DNA of 64,000 nucleotides from Gammaproteobacteria bacterium F7 (GCA_001593685.1 LUKI01000001.1:56136-120135); one strand, 5' to 3'; shown: positions 9,330 to 17,620, counted from the stretch's first letter. The notes: a model not told the origin generated them from the letters alone. Made by a program: numbers and translations.

Positions 9330-11102
9330 ATGGATATCAAACCACCCGCTAGCAACGCACCTAACGCCACAAGTCCAAGTGCATCAACCTCAACGGAGCT
9401 GCCGCCCAGTTTGCAGCACCTCCCTCGGGGCACGTTGCTAACCGCCGTAGTGCAATCCAGCTCCCCGCTGCCAGCCCAAGGCCAAGCATCGGCGCCCCAA
9501 ATACTCGCACAGCCCCCCATTAACACAACACAACCAACCAGCGGCCGCGCAGAGGCACAAACGCTAAACGCAAGCCAAAACCGCGCTTTTAATGTGCTGC
9601 TTAATATCAATGGCAATCAAATTCAAACCCAAAGCAACAGTGCATTTAGCGTAGGACAGTTACTAAAAATTGAGGTCGCGACCAACGGCGGGCTTAGGGT
9701 GGTTGAAGTTGCCAGTAAAGCCCTGCCAATAGACCAAACACTCGTTCAGCTACAGCAAGGACTGAGACAGGCACTGCCCCTGCAACAAAGCCCTAAGCTG
9801 TTACTAAATAACCTGGTGCCACTGTTCCAATTATTGCAACAGTTGCCTGGCAGCCCCGCTAATGCACAAATCCGTGAACTGCTTGCCACTATCCCAGAAC
9901 TTAAACAACTGGCTAATCCTGCTACGCTGAAAAACAGCGTTAACCAAAGCGGTGTTTTTTTAGAAGCAAAAATCAAATCTGCCTTAACACAGCTCCAAAA
10001 AACACTTCAAAATAGCCAACAACAAGCTGCTCAAAACAAAACTGGCGGTTCACCCTCTAATAGCAACACAACAAGTGCGTCACCTCAAAACCCAAGCACA
10101 CAGTCGCTGGCAAATCGTGAACTCGCCACCTCGATAAACCAGCCATTATCGCAGTCGGGGCAACCCCAACCAAACACGCTAAACTCAACATCCGGCCACC
10201 CCCCGCCCAACCCTCAGGCCGCTGCACGGGAGCTAATACAGAATCTATTACGGGATAACCCCCAGATTGGACGGCAGCTAGAGCACGCCATTGGTCAGGA
10301 TTTTAAGTCTCAATTATTAAAACTCAGCGCCTCACTACTCCCTTTGTTGTCAAGAAACGAGCACACAGCAGCTACGGTCAAACCAGCTGAAACGGCCCTT
10401 TTACAGCGCATTCTGCAGGTATTACCCAACATCAACAGTTCGTCACTGACAAACCCTACTTCAGGAGCAGCAGCGAGCTCTTCCTTGAATAACCTGCCAT
10501 TATCGAATCTACCGATTAATACCCAACTACTCCACTTGCTAACCTCCAGCCTGCCAACACAGCCAGCTAACGCACAGCAAACAGGCAACAGTCAATCGAG
10601 CCGTCTGGATTTAGCGGTAAGTACCGTATTGCGGCAGATCGCCGCCAGCCTGGCTCAGGTGCAGGCGAACCAGCTGCAGAGTTTGGTTGCCCCTCGCGCT
10701 GACCTTGACGGCGGCCAATTACTTAATAGCTGGAGCGTTGAAATACCAGTGCTATTGGAAGGACAGTTCAAACCCATTCAATTGCACATTAATGAGGAGC
10801 GTCACTCGGGCACAGCTTCACAAAACAATGATCAACGCCGAATATGGAAAATTACGCTCGGCTTTGATTTTGACAATTTAGGTGAGTTCTTCGCTACCCT
10901 GAGAATTATCGACACCAGTGTGTCAGCCACGTTTTGGAGCGACAAACCAGAAACCCTGCAACGAATCAGCAGCGAGCTACAGTATCTCAACAGGTCTCTC
11001 AGCAAACTTGGGCTTAACGTTGAAGAGCTGGAGTGCCGTCGCGGCAAACCTCAAATCAAAGAAACTCGCCTTGACCAACAGCTGGTGGACATCAAAACAT
11101 GA
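9330..11102 (+). CDS. FliK-like flagellar hook-length control domain protein
   Basis: A 590-residue protein whose long N-terminal two thirds is low-complexity (Gln, Asn, Ser, Pro, Thr) with scattered helical segments. The compact C-terminal domain (about 450-580) resembles the FliK C-terminal domain: VEIPVLLEGQFKPIQLHINEE, then an IWKITLGFDFDNLGEFFATL segment. Hook-length proteins switch the type III exporter by touching the FlhB cytoplasmic domain. The next gene, overlapping by four bases, encodes a free FlhB-C homologue, which supports a functional pair. The gene is away from any other flagellar structural gene in the window, so it may be a paralogue rather than the hook ruler itself. It is divergent from ccmA. 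Confidence 0.8.
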   Translation: MDIKPPASNAPNATSPSASTSTELPPSLQHLPRGTLLTAVVQSSSPLPAQGQASAPQILAQPPINTTQPTSGRAEAQTLNASQNRAFNVLLNINGNQIQTQSNSAFSVGQLLKIEVATNGGLRVVEVASKALPIDQTLVQLQQGLRQALPLQQSPKLLLNNLVPLFQLLQQLPGSPANAQIRELLATIPELKQLANPATLKNSVNQSGVFLEAKIKSALTQLQKTLQNSQQQAAQNKTGGSPSNSNTTSASPQNPSTQSLANRELATSINQPLSQSGQPQPNTLNSTSGHPPPNPQAAARELIQNLLRDNPQIGRQLEHAIGQDFKSQLLKLSASLLPLLSRNEHTAATVKPAETALLQRILQVLPNINSSSLTNPTSGAAASSSLNNLPLSNLPINTQLLHLLTSSLPTQPANAQQTGNSQSSRLDLAVSTVLRQIAASLAQVQANQLQSLVAPRADLDGGQLLNSWSVEIPVLLEGQFKPIQLHINEERHSGTASQNNDQRRIWKITLGFDFDNLGEFFATLRIIDTSVSATFWSDKPETLQRISSELQYLNRSLSKLGLNVEELECRRGKPQIKETRLDQQLVDIKT

Positions 11103-11377
11103 AGCCAGACCAAGATAAGAAACCACAAGCCGTCGCCCTTTATTATGACGGTAAAAGCACGCCAACCGTAACAGCCACCGGTGAATACGATATTGCCGAG
11201 CAAATTATTGCGATCGCTCGGGAGCACGGTGTACCTCTTTACGAAAACCCACAGCTCGTTGACGTACTCGCTCAGCTGGAGTTGGGCGAATCAATTCCCG
11301 AAGCACTCTACCTTGCAATCGCAGAAATTATTGCCTTTGCCTATTACATCCAAGGCAAAAAACCACCTGCGCAATAA
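11099..11377 (+). CDS. Stand-alone FlhB C-terminal domain homologue (FlhX-type)
   Basis: Ninety-two residues matching the cytoplasmic domain of the FlhB/YscU export switch after its autocleavage point (AVALYYDGKSTPTVTATG, then AREHGVPLYENPQLVDVLAQ and the terminal helix). The protein starts where the post-cleavage fragment of FlhB would start and lacks the membrane domain and the NPTH cleavage site. Known FlhX-type proteins can partly replace the FlhB C-terminal fragment; whether this one does is inference. The start overlaps the FliK-like gene (ATGA), so the two are translationally coupled. Confidence 0.87.
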   Translation: MKPDQDKKPQAVALYYDGKSTPTVTATGEYDIAEQIIAIAREHGVPLYENPQLVDVLAQLELGESIPEALYLAIAEIIAFAYYIQGKKPPAQ

Positions 11378-11400
11378 AAGAAAAAAAGCGCAAACCTACT

Positions 11401-11429
11401 TGATAATCTTAATGAGAATAATTACTATT
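11401..11429 (+). promoter_or_regulatory. Fur-box-like operator upstream of bfd
   Basis: TGAGAAT-A-ATTACTA at 11413-11427 fits the 7-1-7 inverted Fur pattern TGATAAT-N-ATTATCA in 11 of 14 paired positions. A further TGATAAT at 11401-11407 would allow a second overlapping site. It lies 32 bases before the bfd start, a sensible place for iron-dependent repression of bfd. Not tested by any matrix score. Confidence 0.55.
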
Positions 11430-11460
11430 ACCGAATCAAAAATATGGGCGGGTGATAATA

Positions 11461-11664
11461 ATGTTCGTTTGTTTATGTAATGCAGTTACTGACTCACAAA
11501 TCATTGAGGAACTGGATAATGGCGCTAGCAACATGCGAGATATCAGCCGCCGCTTAGATGTTGGCCGCAACTGCGGACAGTGCTGCAAAACAGCTAAACA
11601 GGTGATTAAACAATACCACGCTGAAAACAGCATGTTGGATGATCTCAGCTACGCCGCTATTTAG
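11461..11664 (+). CDS. bfd: Bacterioferritin-associated ferredoxin
   Basis: Small [2Fe-2S] protein that reduces the heme of bacterioferritin so that stored iron can be released. The 67-residue protein has the four cluster cysteines in the typical Bfd arrangement: CLC near the N terminus (MFVCLCNAVTD) and CGQCC near residue 39 (GRNCGQCCKTAK). The ATG at 11461 is preferred over a GTG three codons earlier because GGCGGG lies about eight bases before it and Bfd proteins begin MFVCLC or MYVCLC. A Fur-like box precedes it and two bacterioferritin genes follow. Confidence 0.93.
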   Translation: MFVCLCNAVTDSQIIEELDNGASNMRDISRRLDVGRNCGQCCKTAKQVIKQYHAENSMLDDLSYAAI

Positions 11665-11708
11665 TTTTTCACTTTTTCTGCCTTCCCGGCCACTCAAATA
11701 AATGTTTG

Positions 11709-11737
11709 GCGCCAATCCAATAGGATGGGCGCTCTTC
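11709..11737 (+). terminator. Possible weak terminator after bfd
   Basis: Ten-base stem with one mismatch (GCGCCAATCC / GGATGGGCGC) around an AATA loop, followed only by TCTTCCT, so the T tract is poor. It lies 45 bases after the bfd stop. It may equally be a processing or attenuation hairpin. Confidence 0.35.
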
Positions 11738-11778
11738 CTGCACACCTGTCACCCCATTAAATTCAACAACTTAAAAAG

Positions 11779-11801
11779 CTAACGATAACCCTTATCGTTA
11801 G
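11779..11801. promoter_or_regulatory. Perfect 10-base palindrome upstream of bfr genes
   Basis: CTAACGATAA-CCC-TTATCGTTAG is a perfect ten-base inverted repeat with a three-base spacer, 98 bases before the first bfr ATG. It has no T run on either side, so it looks more like an operator than a terminator. A TATACT at 11847-11852 could be the -10 box of the bfr promoter, without a clear -35. The binding protein is unknown; the match to a Fur box is weak. Confidence 0.45.
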
Positions 11802-11898
11802 TATTACTATCTCATTAAAATCAATGATTTAGAACACTTTCTAACTTATACTCTATTATCACCAAAAAAGTCATACGCACCGACTCGGGAGCAAAAAA

Positions 11899-12363
11899 AT
11901 GAAAGGCGAAAAGGGTGTCCTTAAACATCTAAACGAGGTCCTTACTTCGGAATTAACTTCCATCAACCAGTTTTTTCTGCACGCACGAATGTTTAAAAAC
12001 TGGGGGCTTAACCAGCTTAATGAAAAGGCCTACAAAAAATCGATTAAAGATATGAAGCAGGCCGATGAAATTATCGAGCGTATTCTTTTTCTCGAAGGCT
12101 TACCCAATCTACAGAAACTGAACAAACTTCGTATCGGCGAGCATACAGAAGAAATGCTCAGCTGCGATATGGCGTTTCAAACTGAGCAACTTGAAGTCTT
12201 ACGCACTGCAATTGCCCACTGTGAAGTTGTCCAGGATTACGTCACACGCGATATGCTGGAAGAAATTCTAGAAGAGGAAGAAGAATATCTCGACTGGATT
12301 GAGACTCAGGAATACCTCATTAAAAATACGGGTATCGAAAACTATCTACAATCACAAATGTAA
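11899..12363 (+). CDS. bfr: Bacterioferritin, heme-ligating subunit without ferroxidase centre
   Basis: A 154-residue four-helix ferritin subunit. In standard Bfr numbering it keeps Met52 (KDMKQAD), the axial ligand of the inter-subunit heme. Several diiron ligands are changed: Tyr25 is Phe, Glu51 is Asp, His54 is Gln, Glu94 is Gln and His130 is Tyr, while Glu18 and Glu127 remain. It is thus predicted to bind heme but not to oxidise iron itself. The next gene shows the opposite pattern, so the pair is expected to form a mixed 24-mer, as described for two-subunit bacterioferritins such as BfrA/BfrB of Neisseria. GGGAG lies seven bases before the ATG. No separate promoter is apparent for the second gene, 23 bases downstream. 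Confidence 0.92.
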   Translation: MKGEKGVLKHLNEVLTSELTSINQFFLHARMFKNWGLNQLNEKAYKKSIKDMKQADEIIERILFLEGLPNLQKLNKLRIGEHTEEMLSCDMAFQTEQLEVLRTAIAHCEVVQDYVTRDMLEEILEEEEEYLDWIETQEYLIKNTGIENYLQSQM

Positions 12364-12386
12364 GCCAACGGCAAAGGAGGCCTGTC

Positions 12387-12854
12387 ATGAAAGGTAGCGC
12401 AAAAGTCCTTAAAGAACTAAACAAACTACTGGCGCTGGAACTTGCAGCCATTGACCAGTACTTTATCCACGCCCGCATGTACCAGGACTGGGGGTTGGAA
12501 AAATTATACGAGCGAATCAATCATGAATCCGAAGATGAGCGTCAGCATGCCTCATTGCTAATCGAGCGAATCCTATTTCTTGAAGGCACACCCGATATGA
12601 CCACTCGCAGCGGCCTCAAGATCGGCAATGATGTCCAGAGCATGCTCGAAAGTGATCTGCAACTGGAATATACCGACGATAAAGCCTTAAAAGATGCCAT
12701 CAAACTCTGTGAAGCAGAAAAGGACTACCAGACCCGGGAAATTCTGGAAAAACTATTAGAGGATACGGAGGAGGATCACGCCTATTGGCTGGAACAGCAG
12801 CTGGGGCTCATCAAGAAAATTGGACTACCCAATTACCTCCAATCCCAGATGTAA
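12387..12854 (+). CDS. bfr: Bacterioferritin, ferroxidase subunit without heme ligand
   Basis: A 155-residue ferritin subunit with the full diiron site: Glu18, Tyr25, Glu51 and His54 (SEDERQHAS), Glu94, and the Glu/His pair of [10 protein letters not shown], which is shifted by one residue through a single insertion. Position 52, the heme methionine of Bfr, is Arg. It should therefore oxidise and load Fe(II) but depend on its partner for the heme used by Bfd during release. AAAGGAGG precedes the ATG by seven bases. A strong terminator follows the stop. Confidence 0.94.
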   Translation: MKGSAKVLKELNKLLALELAAIDQYFIHARMYQDWGLEKLYERINHESEDERQHASLLIERILFLEGTPDMTTRSGLKIGNDVQSMLESDLQLEYTDDKALKDAIKLCEAEKDYQTREILEKLLEDTEEDHAYWLEQQLGLIKKIGLPNYLQSQM

Positions 12855-12870
12855 AAATCTGCGTTCTCTA

Positions 12871-12896
12871 AAGGCCACCACCCGGTGGCCTTTTTT
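12871..12896 (+). terminator. Rho-independent terminator after the bfr pair
   Basis: Stem GGCCACC / GGTGGCC around ACCC, followed by six T. It starts 19 bases after the stop codon of the second bfr gene. Confidence 0.88.
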
Positions 12897-12978
12897 ATAT
12901 CAGGCTGAAACTTGAAAGCCACTATTTAAGCCGCATATCTGCTGCATACTATTTCTTACCTCTATTTCCAATACGCCC

Positions 12979-13815
12979 ATGGATATGCAAGCCCAAACCC
13001 TGCAAAGTAAATTCACCGCCCTGCACAGCCACAAAAGTTTTGAGCTTTTTGTGATCTCTGTGATCATTATTTCAGCGCTACTGGTTGGCGCTAAAACCTA
13101 TAACATCTCGCCTCTAGCCCAGCAAATTATCACTTTGCTAGACTGGACCATCACCTTCATATTCCTTGCAGAGATAAGCATTCGCTTCATTGGCCATGAA
13201 CAAAAATCACGCTTTTTCTTCAACGCCTGGAATCTCTTCGACACACTCATCGTAATCGCCAGCCTGATTCCGATTGAAGACAGTGAGATGGCGCTACTGG
13301 GACGGGTCATTCGTATTTTCAGGGTATTACGGATGATTTCCTTTGTGCCAGAGCTTCGGTTACTACTCAACGCTCTATTTAGCGCTTTACCCCAGCTCGG
13401 TTATGTAGTGGCGCTTATGTTTATTATTTTCTATATCTATGGTGCTATTGGCAGCTTCCTGTTTGAAAACATCAACCCCGTTCTTTGGGGTGATATTTCC
13501 ATCTCAATGCTGACGTTATTCCGAGTCATGACCTTTGAGGACTGGACTGATGTCATGTACGAAACGATGGAGGTGTATCCGCTAAGCTGGATATTTTATT
13601 TATCCTTTATCTTCCTGACCGCTTTTGCCTTTTTGAACATAGTGATTGGCATTGTCGTCAACGTACTGGAGAAGGAAAACGAGCGCGTAAAACAAGAACA
13701 GTGCAAAGAAGAAGTCAGCCTTGAAGCGCTACAGCAGCAACTGGCAGAAGTTAAGGCACTGCTAGTTTCACAACAAGCCGAGTCACAGGCTAATAACCAA
13801 AAGTCTAAGCCATAA
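12979..13815 (+). CDS. Single-domain voltage-gated cation channel (BacNav-like)
   Basis: A 278-residue protein with the six-helix layout of prokaryotic homotetrameric voltage-gated channels. S1 begins near residue 20 and S3 carries the Asp of NAWNLFDTLIVI. S4 has four arginines at every third position (RVIRIFRVLR, about 113-122). The pore loop contains the filter TFEDWTD (about 190-196), S6 ends near 230, and a C-terminal heptad coiled coil follows (about 232-265), as in NaChBac relatives. The filter differs from the sodium-selective TLESWSM by acidic residues at two more positions, which may favour calcium (see findings). It stands alone between two terminators. In-frame ATGs at 12979 and 12985 are both possible starts. 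Confidence 0.88.
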   Translation: MDMQAQTLQSKFTALHSHKSFELFVISVIIISALLVGAKTYNISPLAQQIITLLDWTITFIFLAEISIRFIGHEQKSRFFFNAWNLFDTLIVIASLIPIEDSEMALLGRVIRIFRVLRMISFVPELRLLLNALFSALPQLGYVVALMFIIFYIYGAIGSFLFENINPVLWGDISISMLTLFRVMTFEDWTDVMYETMEVYPLSWIFYLSFIFLTAFAFLNIVIGIVVNVLEKENERVKQEQCKEEVSLEALQQQLAEVKALLVSQQAESQANNQKSKP

Positions 13816-13854
13816 AAAAAGCGGGGCTGCAAACAAGTCGCAGCCCCGCTTTTT
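13816..13854. terminator. Bidirectional terminator between ion channel and chemotaxis cluster
   Basis: Fifteen-base perfect stem (AAAAAGCGGGGCTGC / GCAGCCCCGCTTTTT) with a nine-base loop. It follows the channel stop on the plus strand and lies 13 bases after the last chemotaxis-cluster gene on the minus strand, so it can end transcription from both sides. Confidence 0.92.
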
Positions 13855-13866
13855 ATTGAGCAATCA

Positions 13867-14343
13867 CTAAACCGCTACAAACGACACATTGCCTTTACCG
13901 TAACGAGGAATATCAACTTCCATATTGGAACGATCTTCAGCACCGTTCGCCATCGCTACAAACGCCTCTGGCGCATCATTCACGGAATAACACTGACTAA
14001 GGCGCAGGTGTGGGGTTTTATCATTCATGAATAAACGTGAAAAGATGTTCATCACTTCACTGAAGTTATCCAACATCATAGGCTCTAGCTTTTGATCCTT
14101 AACGGCATCCTCAGCAGCACCCGCAGGCAGCATCGTCATAGAGCAACCCGAAAAAGCGGCAAACTCAATATCAGCAATACAGGCCGCAACAGGGTTGTCA
14201 TCATCATCAATGAACGCGCCCAAGATTGCTCCCGGCGTATTCGCATCGACTGCCTGACCAGGCGCAATACCAGCACCGTCAAACAGCATCATAAGGTAAC
14301 TTTTTAACTCGATTTCGTTGGGGATGTTGAACGCAGTTGCCAT
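13867..14343 (-). CDS. Uncharacterised protein ending the chemotaxis operon
   Basis: A soluble, acidic 158-residue protein I do not recognise with certainty. It is encoded 35 bases after a CheY-like gene, with a good ribosome site (GGAG, seven bases before ATG), and is the last gene before the terminator. Visible features are a segment IADIEFAAFSGCSMTMLP followed by a helix MLDNFSEVMNIFSRLFMND. This distantly recalls the helix-strand repeats of CheC/CheX/FliY phosphatases, but the hallmark E-x2-N pair of CheX is not clear. A role in regulating the adjacent response regulator is only an inference from context. Confidence 0.75.
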   Translation of the reverse strand: MATAFNIPNEIELKSYLMMLFDGAGIAPGQAVDANTPGAILGAFIDDDDNPVAACIADIEFAAFSGCSMTMLPAGAAEDAVKDQKLEPMMLDNFSEVMNIFSRLFMNDKTPHLRLSQCYSVNDAPEAFVAMANGAEDRSNMEVDIPRYGKGNVSFVAV

Positions 14344-14378
14344 TCTTAACTCCTAAAAAAAGCGTATGGTTTTTATTA

Positions 14379-14741
14379 TTATGGTACGTAAGGGCCTAGC
14401 GCATCACGCACAGACTCCTCGGTAAAAGGCTTAGCAATTAAGAAACGAGCACCAGCATTTGTGGCTCTGTCACGCATTTCTTGAGAGGCCTCTGTAGTAA
14501 CGAAGCCAAAAATTGGGTTCACATTTTCATCGGCCAGGCTTTCCAGTACCTCAATACCGGTCATGGTTGGCATGTTCCAGTCACAAAGCACCATATCTGG
14601 TTGCTCTTCCAAAATCTTTGCCAAGCCTTTGTCGCCATCATCGGCCTCAATGACATCGGCACCGTCAAGCCCAACTAAACGCAGCATACGTTTAACCATC
14701 ATCCGCATTGCTGCACTGTCATCAATAATTAAAATCTGCAC
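14379..14741 (-). CDS. CheY-like single-domain response regulator
   Basis: A 120-residue receiver domain with the acidic pocket (IDDSAAMR near residue 6), the phospho-acceptor Asp in LCDWNMP (near 54), the Thr of GFVTTEA (near 83) and the invariant Lys of IAKPF (near 104). With no output domain it is expected to act by protein contact, as CheY does. The cluster contains no other CheY, so this is the likely output of the CheA encoded upstream. The start is GTG at 14741 with AAGGA eight bases upstream. Confidence 0.9.
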   Translation of the reverse strand: MQILIIDDSAAMRMMVKRMLRLVGLDGADVIEADDGDKGLAKILEEQPDMVLCDWNMPTMTGIEVLESLADENVNPIFGFVTTEASQEMRDRATNAGARFLIAKPFTEESVRDALGPYVP

Positions 14742-14847
14742 GGTTGTTTCCTTTTGTTGTAATTAAGTTGTGCTCTGTTCGCTGGAATGCCTCTCGTTAT
14801 AACAGTCCAGCTTGTATGAACAAGTTCAATAGTAAATGTAGACCAAG

Positions 14848-15969
14848 TTAGCGCTTTTGCTGCTCAGTGTAGTCAATAATTTTGTCGGCAATATTATTGA
14901 GCGGTAATATCTCATCAACGCCCCCTAATTTGACCGCTTCGCCGGGCATTCCCCACACGACGCTGCTCTTTTCATCCTGCGCAACGGTTGCTGCACCAGC
15001 CGCTTTCATTCGCTGTAATCCATCAGCACCGTCACGCCCCATCCCCGTCAGAATAATACCCAAAGCATGGCGACCAACCTCAGCTGCAACAGAGTCAAAT
15101 AAAACATCAACAGACGGACGGTGCTTATTTACCGGCGGCGAATCCTCAAGTTGGCAGACATAATACAGGCCATCTTTTTTAACTTTTAAATGGCAACGAC
15201 CAGGTGCAATATAGGCGTAGCCATTACGAATAACCTGCCCGTCTTTTGCTTCTTCAACGGTTAGCTGACATGTCTTATCCAGACGATCAGCAAATGAAGC
15301 GCTGAATGCCTCTGGTATATGCTGAGCTATGACAATACCTGCTGTTGAGGTTGGCAAATTACTCAACACGGTACCCACAGCCACTGTCCCCCCCGTTGAA
15401 GAGCCAATGGCAATGATACGGCGCGCATTTTCAGCAACGGAACTAGCTTTAACCGCTTTAGAACTACTAGAACTGCTAGAACTACTAACACTCGCTGTTG
15501 GAGGCGTGTTTTGTGGTGCTTTTTTAACGGGTGCTTTACCCGCTAAGCGCTGTTTTAAGGCTGACAACTTTACCCTACCGGCAGCACGCACTTTACGTAT
15601 AACCTCGTCCGCATATTCCGCCATTTCAGTCGAAGAATTGGTTTTAGGTTTGCCAATATAGTCAACGGCGCCAATATCCAATACTCGCAACGCCATGGTG
15701 GCATTACGTTCCGTTAGGGACGAAATCATCACAACTGGCATAGGTCTAAGACGCATCAGATTTTCAAGAAAGGTAGCGCCATCCATGCGCGGCATATTAA
15801 TGTCGAGCGTAATTAAATCCGGGTTTAATAATTTAATTTTGTCCCGAGCTTCGTAAGGGTCGAGCGCCGTGCCAACCACCTGGATATCATCACAGGATTC
15901 GAAGATAAAACGTAATAGCTTCTGAAAAGATACAGAATCTTCAACGATTAGCACACGTAAAGGCTTCAT
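14848..15969 (-). CDS. cheB: Chemotaxis protein-glutamate methylesterase CheB
   Basis: Demethylates (and can deamidate) chemoreceptor glutamates when phosphorylated by CheA, resetting receptor activity. The 373-residue protein has an N-terminal receiver domain (phospho-Asp in LITLDINMPRMDG near 57). A linker with a run of nine serines written with near-repetitive codons (15460-15492) joins it to the C-terminal esterase. The esterase has the catalytic triad Ser (IGSSTGG near 191), His (IAQHIPEAF near 217) and Asp (GMGRDGADG near 311). The serine run may vary in length between strains. It lies 90 bases after cheD. Confidence 0.96.
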   Translation of the reverse strand: MKPLRVLIVEDSVSFQKLLRFIFESCDDIQVVGTALDPYEARDKIKLLNPDLITLDINMPRMDGATFLENLMRLRPMPVVMISSLTERNATMALRVLDIGAVDYIGKPKTNSSTEMAEYADEVIRKVRAAGRVKLSALKQRLAGKAPVKKAPQNTPPTASVSSSSSSSSSKAVKASSVAENARRIIAIGSSTGGTVAVGTVLSNLPTSTAGIVIAQHIPEAFSASFADRLDKTCQLTVEEAKDGQVIRNGYAYIAPGRCHLKVKKDGLYYVCQLEDSPPVNKHRPSVDVLFDSVAAEVGRHALGIILTGMGRDGADGLQRMKAAGAATVAQDEKSSVVWGMPGEAVKLGGVDEILPLNNIADKIIDYTEQQKR

Positions 15970-16059
15970 ACAGTGTCGCTCCTTAAGTTATTGAGACATT
16001 CCCTGTCTTATTATTTGTAGGTTCGACAAAAACCGTTTTGGTGGCTTGTTCAATAAATC

Positions 16060-16695
16060 TCATGAACTACCAGGTAAAGGTCGATGCGTCAGTTCACACT
16101 CATAATTTTGTTCTCGTTGAAAAATAGTATCGTTATTCAAACTCTTCAACTTTTTAACCTGCACTCTGCCCGTTTCCGGGAAAAAATTGACTTTTCGAGG
16201 GAAAACGTCACCCACATCCATACTCACTACCGTGAGTTGCTTGCTGGCAATATATTCATTGATAAAGTCGATATTCTGACCACCCACATCACCTTTACTG
16301 GCCAGAATTTGCCCACCACCAAATACTTTAATCTTTATCAGCTGCCGCTGAGCACCATGTTTAATCATAGAACTCAACAGATTTTTCATCGCACGATCGC
16401 CGTATCGTCCACAACCGTTCACATGCCAGTCAGTCGCGGTTCCATTTCCACCTATCATGGGCAATAAAAAATGATTCATTCCGCCAATTCGGTTTTTCAA
16501 ATCATAGGCACAAACAGCGATACAGGAACCTAACACCGTTGTGATCATCTCTTTGCGGCGCGTAATATAAAACTCACCCGGTACGATTTTTGCCACGACC
16601 TGGTTATCCCGCGTCTCATCAAGGTAGCGGTTAACCTTCTCAAAGCCTGGCAAACAAACGGGAATTTTGGTGTTTAATCCTTTAAATATCTTCAC
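16060..16695 (-). CDS. cheD: Chemoreceptor glutamine deamidase CheD
   Basis: Deamidates specific receptor glutamines to glutamates, creating methylation sites. The 211-residue protein contains the catalytic Cys in TTVLGSCIAVCAYD (near 57), the His in GGMNHFLLP (near 75), and the conserved KIKVFGGGQIL segment (near 122). It starts three bases after the cheR stop. CheD next to CheB and CheR is the arrangement of the Pseudomonas che2-type cluster. The N-terminal 30 residues are longer than usual. Confidence 0.95.
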   Translation of the reverse strand: MKIFKGLNTKIPVCLPGFEKVNRYLDETRDNQVVAKIVPGEFYITRRKEMITTVLGSCIAVCAYDLKNRIGGMNHFLLPMIGGNGTATDWHVNGCGRYGDRAMKNLLSSMIKHGAQRQLIKIKVFGGGQILASKGDVGGQNIDFINEYIASKQLTVVSMDVGDVFPRKVNFFPETGRVQVKKLKSLNNDTIFQREQNYECELTHRPLPGSS

Positions 16696-16698
16696 AAT

Positions 16699-17538
16699 TT
16701 AGCATCCGGCTTTTCCCTTCACATACATACTTTTGCCTATCAACTCATAGGCGATATGGGTGTTATGTAAGTTTTCTGAATGCCCTAAAAACAGATAATC
16801 ACCATCGTTTTGAACCTTATGAAAACGCTCTACAAGCTTTTTCTTGGTATCAAAATCAAAGTAAATAATGACATTGCGACAGAAAATGACGTCAAATTTA
16901 TTGCGGATGGGCCATGGCTCAATCAGATTTAAATGCTGAAAATAAATCAGGTCCTTAAGGCTCTGCTTAGCTTGATAACGACCGGCATTAGCACCGCGTC
17001 CTTTTTTAAACCACTTACTGATCCAGTCTGAAGGAAAGGCTTCAAGGCGTTTAGCCTCGTAGATACCTCGGTTAGCCTGATGCAAAATATCGGTATCAAT
17101 ATCAGTCGCTAAAATCTTAATATCCCAGCGATCAATATCCAGTAACGCTTCACGCAAAGAGATTGCGATGGAGTACACTTCCTCTCCGGTAGAACACCCC
17201 GCCGACCAAATTCTTAGCTTTCGGTGTCCATGCTTTCTATAAAAATTAGGAAGAATTTCGTTTTTAAGGTAATCAAAATGGTGGCTTTCCCTAAAAAAAG
17301 ACGTCAAATTGGTGGTAATCGCATTGGTAAAAAGAGTTAGCTCCGAGCCACCCTTATGGTCAATTAAATCACAATATTCTGAAAAACCCCGTAACCCCAA
17401 TTCGCGAATGCGCGGAGAAAACCGACGTTTTACAAGCTCTCTTTTAGCTTCTGTTAGCGCAATTCCTGTGTGCTTATAAACTAAATTGCAGAGCTTTGAA
17501 AAATGCTGGTCATTCAGCTCAATATCTTTTCCCTTCAT
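16699..17538 (-). CDS. cheR: Chemoreceptor methyltransferase CheR
   Basis: SAM-dependent methyltransferase that methylates glutamates of chemoreceptors. The 279-residue protein has the N-terminal helical domain (about 1-80) and a Rossmann methyltransferase domain with the SAM loop IWSAGCSTGEEVYS (near 110-123) and FDVIFCRNVIIYFD (near 213). The upstream MCP ends in a WEEF pentapeptide, the type of tail that CheR's beta-subdomain binds, consistent with receptor and enzyme working together. Confidence 0.96.
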   Translation of the reverse strand: MKGKDIELNDQHFSKLCNLVYKHTGIALTEAKRELVKRRFSPRIRELGLRGFSEYCDLIDHKGGSELTLFTNAITTNLTSFFRESHHFDYLKNEILPNFYRKHGHRKLRIWSAGCSTGEEVYSIAISLREALLDIDRWDIKILATDIDTDILHQANRGIYEAKRLEAFPSDWISKWFKKGRGANAGRYQAKQSLKDLIYFQHLNLIEPWPIRNKFDVIFCRNVIIYFDFDTKKKLVERFHKVQNDGDYLFLGHSENLHNTHIAYELIGKSMYVKGKAGC

Positions 17539-17620
17539 GATGGCTTAGTTACGCACTCTCGTCCATTGATCGATCAAGCTGAGGCCCACTCATAAAGAGC
17601 GGGCCATATTATTGTTAAGC

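Noticed and set aside
15460..15492. Short near-repeat tract in cheB as a mobile or CRISPR-like repeat
   Set aside because: It is only the codon run for a polyserine linker.
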